Below, piece by piece: positions 60,557-64,000 of a stretch of DNA of 64,000 bases (within the stretch, counting starts at the first letter, position 1; each line of letters starts with the position of its first letter). The notes under the pieces were generated by a model, which saw nothing but the letters and a program-made list of their open reading frames with translations, had not been told where the DNA came from and searched no databases. The DNA is from Amycolatopsis jejuensis (lineage in GTDB: Bacteria > Actinomycetota > Actinomycetes > Mycobacteriales > Pseudonocardiaceae): positions 186,001-250,000 of the forward strand of contig NZ_JNYZ01000010.1 of the NCBI RefSeq assembly GCF_000717335.1. The letters are read 5' to 3'. The position numbers and the translations under genes are program-made.

Positions 60557-61686
60557 CCTCGCAAGACCAGCTTCCGGAGCACCCGCGGCCGAATCCGGCG
60601 CGCACGATCGCGTACATGGTCCTCACGTTCGTGCTGCGGCTCCTGCAGTTCGTGCTGATCGTCGTGGGCGCGACGGTCGGGACCGCGACGGTCGTGGTCT
60701 GGATCGGCTTCCCGATCCTGCTTGCCACCACCGCGTTCGTCCGCTGGTCGGGCGACGTGGAGCGGCGCTGGGCGCGGAAGATGCTCGGCACTCCGCTCGG
60801 CCCGATCGAACGGCTTCCGCTGGACGGGCAGTCGCTCACCCGCCGCTGGCTCACCCGGCTGTCGGACCCCACGACCTGGCGTGACCTCTCCTACCTGCTG
60901 CTCGCGTTCCCGCTGGCGGTCGTCGAGTTCCCGATCGCGCTCGCGTCGATCGTGCTGCTGCCGATGGCCATCTGGGTCGTCCCGTGGCTTGGCTGGCTGC
61001 ACGGGACCCTGGCGCTGTCCATGCTGGGCCCCAACCGCGCGCGGAAGCTCGAGAAGAAGGCCGAGCACCTTCAGGCGTCGCGGGCCAGGGGGGTGGACGC
61101 GGCGGAAGCCGAGCGGCGCCGCATCGAGCGGGACCTGCACGACGGCGCCCAGCAGCGGCTCGTGGCCGTCGCGATGAGCCTTGGCCGGGCGAAGTCGAAG
61201 TTCGACCAGGACCCCAACGCCGTGCGCGAGCTCATCGACGAAGCGCATTCCGACGCCAAGCTGGCCGTCTCCGAACTGCGTGACCTCGCCCGCGGGATCT
61301 ACCCGGCGGTGCTGGGCGACCGCGGTCTCGACGCAGCGTTGTCCGCGCAGGCCGCAAAAACGCCCATCCCGGTGAACGTGCAGGTGGACGTGGAGCCGCG
61401 GCCACCGGCTGCGGTCGAGACGACGGCGTACTTCATCGTCGGCGAGACGCTCACCAACGTCGCCAAGCACTCCGGCGCCACCGAGGCGAGCGTGCGGGTT
61501 TGGCGGAGCGACACGCATGTGATTGCGGAAATCACCGACAACGGCCACGGCGGCGCCGAAGTCCGTCCCGGCGGCGGGCTCGCCGGGCTGGCCGACCGCG
61601 CGGCCACCATCGACGGCGTGATCACCGTCGTGAGCCCGGACGGCGGTCCGACCGTCATCAGAGCTGACCTGCCGTGCCAGTGGTAA
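60553..61686 (+). CDS. NarL-type sensor histidine kinase
   Basis: A 377-residue kinase. The membrane sensor domain (about 20-165) contains PTTWRDLSYLLLAFPLAVVEF; the HisKA_3 helix has His196 in RRIERDLHDGAQQRLVAVAMSL; the ATPase domain has ETLTNVAKHSGA and ITDNGHGGA with GGGLAGLADRAATIDG. Together with the preceding sensor-domain protein and the regulator downstream it makes a complete signalling set. Signal not known. Confidence 0.92.
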   Translation: MTSQDQLPEHPRPNPARTIAYMVLTFVLRLLQFVLIVVGATVGTATVVVWIGFPILLATTAFVRWSGDVERRWARKMLGTPLGPIERLPLDGQSLTRRWLTRLSDPTTWRDLSYLLLAFPLAVVEFPIALASIVLLPMAIWVVPWLGWLHGTLALSMLGPNRARKLEKKAEHLQASRARGVDAAEAERRRIERDLHDGAQQRLVAVAMSLGRAKSKFDQDPNAVRELIDEAHSDAKLAVSELRDLARGIYPAVLGDRGLDAALSAQAAKTPIPVNVQVDVEPRPPAAVETTAYFIVGETLTNVAKHSGATEASVRVWRSDTHVIAEITDNGHGGAEVRPGGGLAGLADRAATIDGVITVVSPDGGPTVIRADLPCQW

Positions 61687-61689
61687 CCC

Positions 61690-61740
61690 GTTCGTGAGTG
61701 AATAGGCCCCAGGGAGCTTCACTCACGAACCTGGGGGCCT
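61690..61740 (+). promoter_or_regulatory. Interleaved inverted repeats before the response regulator (pseudoknot-capable)
   Basis: A 13-bp perfect pair (61690-61702 with 61718-61730) is interleaved with a second pair (AGGCCCCAGG at 61704-61713 with CCTGGGGGCCT at 61730-61740, one bulge). The order A-B-A'-B' is that of an H-type pseudoknot. The second B arm contains the only G-rich stretch that could serve as the ribosome site of the ATG at 61742. Confidence 0.65.
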
Positions 61741-61741
61741 G

Positions 61742-62383
61742 ATGCGGGTAGTGATCGCCGAGGACGCCGTGCTGCTGCGGGCCGGGGTCACCCGGTTGCT
61801 CGCCGACGAGGGCATCGACACCGTCGCCGCCGTCGACAACGGGGACGACCTGCTCGGCGCGGTCACCGAACACCGGCCCGACCTGGCGATCGTCGACGTC
61901 CGGATGCCGCCGACGTTCACCGACGAAGGCCTGCGCGCCGCCCTCGCGGCCCGCAAGGAGGTCCCCGGGCTGCCGGTGCTCGTGCTTTCCCAGTATGTCG
62001 AGGAAAGCTACGCCGTGGAGCTGCTGTCCGCGGGCGCAGGCGGCGTCGGATACCTGCTGAAGGAGCGCGTCGCCGACGTCGCCGAGTTCCTGGACGCGGT
62101 CCGCCGCGTCGCGGGCGGCGGCACGGCCATCGACCCGGACGTCATCGCCCAGCTGATGGCACGCGGACGGCGTAATCCGCTCGACTCGCTCACCGCGCGC
62201 GAGTCGGAGGTACTCGGCCTGATGGCGCAAGGACTTTCGAACACCGCGATCGCCGGGTCGCTCGTGGTTTCGCACGGGGCCGTCGAAAAACACATCGGCA
62301 ACATTTTCGCGAAGCTCGGGCTCGAAGCCAGCGCGGAAGAACACCGCCGGGTACGGGCGGTACTCACCTATCTGGGCCGCTGA
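61742..62383 (+). CDS. NarL/LuxR-type response regulator
   Basis: A 213-residue regulator: receiver with Asp52 in DLAIVDVRMPPTFTDEG, the LSQYVEESYAVELLSAGAGGVGYLLKERV segment, and a C-terminal LuxR HTH LTARESEVLGLMAQGLSNTAIAGSLVVSHGAVEKHIGNIFAKLGL. Partner of the kinase 55 nt upstream. Translation may be tuned by the structured leader. Confidence 0.92.
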   Translation: MRVVIAEDAVLLRAGVTRLLADEGIDTVAAVDNGDDLLGAVTEHRPDLAIVDVRMPPTFTDEGLRAALAARKEVPGLPVLVLSQYVEESYAVELLSAGAGGVGYLLKERVADVAEFLDAVRRVAGGGTAIDPDVIAQLMARGRRNPLDSLTARESEVLGLMAQGLSNTAIAGSLVVSHGAVEKHIGNIFAKLGLEASAEEHRRVRAVLTYLGR

Positions 62384-62468
62384 CCCTCACCCGAACTGAC
62401 GGCAGCACACGCGCCGGTCCCTCGCCTACCATGGACGAATGCCGCCCGAACCGAGCGAGGAGAGCCCG

Positions 62469-62687
62469 ATGACCGACCGCAGCGTCCGCTTCTTCGGCGG
62501 GCCGCTCGACGGCCGGGTCCAGGAGCTCACCGACGACGAACCGGTTCCGGGCACCGTGGTCCGCCACATCCACCTGCACGGCGGCCCGAAAATCGAGACA
62601 CGCTACGAGCTCGGCCTCACCGAGAACGGCTGGGAATACCGCGTGCAGGCCCACGAAACCAGCCACGAGCCGGACGGTCTGCGTTAG
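62469..62687 (+). CDS. Small conserved-type hypothetical protein
   Basis: A 72-residue soluble protein (SVRFFGGPLDGRVQELTDDEPVPGTVVRHIHLHGGPKIETRYELG) with an FFGGPLDG start typical of small actinobacterial proteins of unknown role. The ATG at 62469 has GAGGAGA upstream; an in-frame ATG at 62439 would add ten residues. Function unknown. Confidence 0.65.
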   Translation: MTDRSVRFFGGPLDGRVQELTDDEPVPGTVVRHIHLHGGPKIETRYELGLTENGWEYRVQAHETSHEPDGLR

Positions 62688-62782
62688 CGCGCCTGGATCT
62701 TCGGCCACCGCCAATCTGCAGCTTCGTCGTCCAGCATTCACCCGACCCAGGGAGTAGCAGAAGTCTCACTCTCCGTGTACGA

Positions 62783-62798
62783 TCGAACGTATGTTCGC
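62783..62798. promoter_or_regulatory. LexA-type SOS box
   Basis: TCGAAC-GTAT-GTTCGC matches the actinobacterial LexA consensus TCGAAC-N4-GTTCGA at 11 of 12 defined positions. It lies 128 nt before the antitoxin start. An ATG at 62791 inside the box opens a 50-codon frame (MFAHMTWSSLRREL...) ending across the antitoxin start, probably chance or a remnant. Confidence 0.72.
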
Positions 62799-62926
62799 TC
62801 ACATGACATGGTCGTCACTACGCCGGGAACTCGTGGCTTTCGGCAACATTGTGAACACCTGTGACACACTTGAACACGGCGCAACGACTGACCAAGTGGC
62901 CGGCCCAAGACCGAAGGAGGGAAGCG

Positions 62927-63388
62927 ATGGACGCACCATATAGCGCAAGAACAATTGCCAAGTGGTTCATCGCTTGGGCCGAGGCAGAAGAGGCCGATCT
63001 ATCGAACCTCAAGTTGCAGAAGCTCTTGTACTACGCACAAGGTCACTACGTTGCGCTCCATCGGAAGCCACTCTTCAAAGAAGATATCCAAGCATGGTCT
63101 CATGGCCCCGTTGTGCCAGCCGTCTACCACGAGTGGAAGGGCTACGGATCAGCTGACTTGCACCTCGAACCAGCCGACCCTTTCAACTGGGCAGACGTCA
63201 GCGGAGAAGACTCGCAATTCCTGGGACAGGTTTGGAATTCTTATGGATGGTACGCTGCCTGGCATCTGCGCAACATGACACACGACGAACCTCCGTGGCA
63301 GAAGAACTGGCGAGGCGACCAGTTCAGAGGAATCGTGATCAGCGTTCCCGACCTCGAGGAACACTTCACCCCCCTCACCAAGAAGTAG
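62927..63388 (+). CDS. Panacea-domain (DUF4065) antitoxin
   Basis: A 153-residue protein: SARTIAKWFIAWAEAEEADLSNLKLQKLLYYAQGHYVALHRKPLFKEDIQAWSHGPVVPAVYHEWKGYG is the typical Panacea/DUF4065 core (formerly called phage-associated GepA). Panacea proteins are antitoxins paired with many different toxins. AAGGAGGG lies 6 nt before the ATG at 62927. The DNA is clearly less GC-rich than the rest of the window, with codons such as AAG/AGA/TTG, a sign of recent transfer. It is followed 3 nt later by the presumed toxin. Confidence 0.9.
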   Translation: MDAPYSARTIAKWFIAWAEAEEADLSNLKLQKLLYYAQGHYVALHRKPLFKEDIQAWSHGPVVPAVYHEWKGYGSADLHLEPADPFNWADVSGEDSQFLGQVWNSYGWYAAWHLRNMTHDEPPWQKNWRGDQFRGIVISVPDLEEHFTPLTKK

Positions 63389-63391
63389 ATC

Positions 63392-63811
63392 ATGGCGCGG
63401 AGCGCTCGAGGAACCCGGCCTTCGAAACCTGCGACGTCCATCCAGGTATCTGCCCCGGCTCAACCGACGAGCTACGATGAGGAAACTCCTAAGTTCCGCC
63501 TTCACCATGTGAGCAAAGAGCTCGACGTAGGAAACCTTGACCCTGCCCGGCGCGCAGCGTTTGCAACGACTCTTCAAAAGCTGTCGAGTCTGCAATGGAA
63601 GCAGATCCTCACTGCTCCTCGGCACGGCTCAGGAACCGAATGGATGCCCAAAGACAGCATTACTGAGAAAATTCCGGTCAGGTTTCAGGATGTCGACAGA
63701 TTTCTCGTCTTCCGGTACCTCGGCAAACTCCCCATGGTGGGCGTGCGAGTAAGAGATGTGCTGCACATCCTGTGGATAGCGCCCGACTTCCGCCGTATTT
63801 ACCAGCACTAG
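63392..63811 (+). CDS. Putative toxin of the Panacea toxin-antitoxin pair
   Basis: A 139-residue basic protein. After a disordered N-terminus (about 40 residues) it has a compact domain ending RFLVFRYLGKLPMVGVRVRDVLHILWIAPDFRRIYQH. The R-x3-G-x-R...LHILWIxPxxxxxY pattern recalls small RelE/HigB-like mRNA interferases, but this is only a resemblance. The ATG comes 3 nt after the antitoxin stop, the order (antitoxin first) usual for coupled pairs, and the DNA is equally GC-poor. Confidence 0.7.
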   Translation: MARSARGTRPSKPATSIQVSAPAQPTSYDEETPKFRLHHVSKELDVGNLDPARRAAFATTLQKLSSLQWKQILTAPRHGSGTEWMPKDSITEKIPVRFQDVDRFLVFRYLGKLPMVGVRVRDVLHILWIAPDFRRIYQH

Positions 63812-63904
63812 AATCCGGATTCGGATACCGGCCACGCCCGTCGGATGGGACAGCGAACCGGACTCCGAATGACAGCAGGGGCGATGGGCACGAGGGTGAG
63901 GTAG

Positions 63905-63981
63905 GGCCAGCCCCCGGAAGCGGGACCCGGCTGGCCGGAGGGTGAAGTCGGCGGTCTGCACCGCTGTTTCCGGGGCCCCGG
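63905..63981. other. GC-rich hairpins at the right edge, gene-free
   Basis: From the toxin stop to the window end (63812-64000) no gene is visible. GGCCAGCC (63905-63912) pairs with GGCTGGCC (63929-63936), and a 16-bp perfect palindrome TTCCGGGGCCCCGGAA lies near 63968-63983. They may terminate the toxin-antitoxin transcript or belong to a structured RNA that runs out of the window. Confidence 0.4.
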
Positions 63982-64000
63982 AACGACAGGCTCGTCGGTA

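Noticed and set aside
62791..62943. 50-codon frame starting with the ATG inside the SOS box
   Set aside because: No ribosome site and it ends across the antitoxin start in another frame; could be a chance frame, so noted only with the SOS box.
63812..64000. RNase P RNA, SRP RNA or riboswitch at the right edge
   Set aside because: Several GC-rich hairpins are present, but the conserved core motifs I know for these RNAs are absent and the sequence is cut by the window end.

Overview
The window is high-GC actinobacterial DNA. The gene content fits a Pseudonocardiaceae chromosome, most likely Amycolatopsis or a close relative; this is inferred from gene content, GTG starts, 4-nt start/stop overlaps and the style of the dispersed palindromic repeats, because no rRNA gene is present. 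No replication origin, transposase, integrase, tRNA or CRISPR array was seen.

Left part (1-28.6 kb): the end of a sugar ABC permease; a secreted GH2 glycosidase with a LamG domain; an LLM monooxygenase/FMN reductase pair; and a ParE/ParC-type topoisomerase pair whose ParC is split by a 435-residue intein with two LAGLIDADG motifs. Next comes a mini biosynthetic locus: a stand-alone A-PCP-TE peptide synthetase, a translationally coupled P450 and a convergent methyltransferase. It is followed by an ECF sigma factor with a membrane partner, a secreted S33 peptidase, a four-gene type VII-secretion-like operon (EspC-like, NlpC/P60, two YbaB-like), a DsbA/MauE pair, an amino-acid binding lipoprotein coupled to hrpB, an ABC-2 exporter and a frameshifted GPP34 gene.

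Centre (28.6-41 kb): the most interesting region. An ACMSD-like amidohydrolase, an FAD monooxygenase, an MHS-type transporter, a TetR regulator, an amidohydrolase-3 enzyme, an NCS1 permease and a cofactor-free ring-cleaving dioxygenase of the HOD/QDO/AqdC type form what looks like an uptake and degradation pathway for a 4(1H)-quinolone-type compound. Five near-identical palindromes, CGCA(A/G)G-N4-CTTGCG, lie only in its two control regions and define a small regulon. A dienelactone hydrolase, a MetF-like protein and a second TetR/FAD-monooxygenase pair with its own operator follow.

Right part (41-64 kb): a NarL-type two-component system whose kinase carries an unusual C-terminal external domain; a PiT phosphate transporter with a six-fold 12-residue repeat tail; and a complete histidine utilisation operon (hutH-hutU-AllC-like-hutF-hutI, IclR regulator divergent). 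Then come an alcohol dehydrogenase and a LuxR-type ATPase regulator; a two-gene accessory operon behind two U-tract terminators next to ssrA (tmRNA); a second two-component system with a pseudoknot-capable repeat before its regulator; and an AT-richer Panacea-type toxin-antitoxin pair with a LexA (SOS) box upstream.

All assignments come from reading motifs, gene order and remembered family features; no database search was run.
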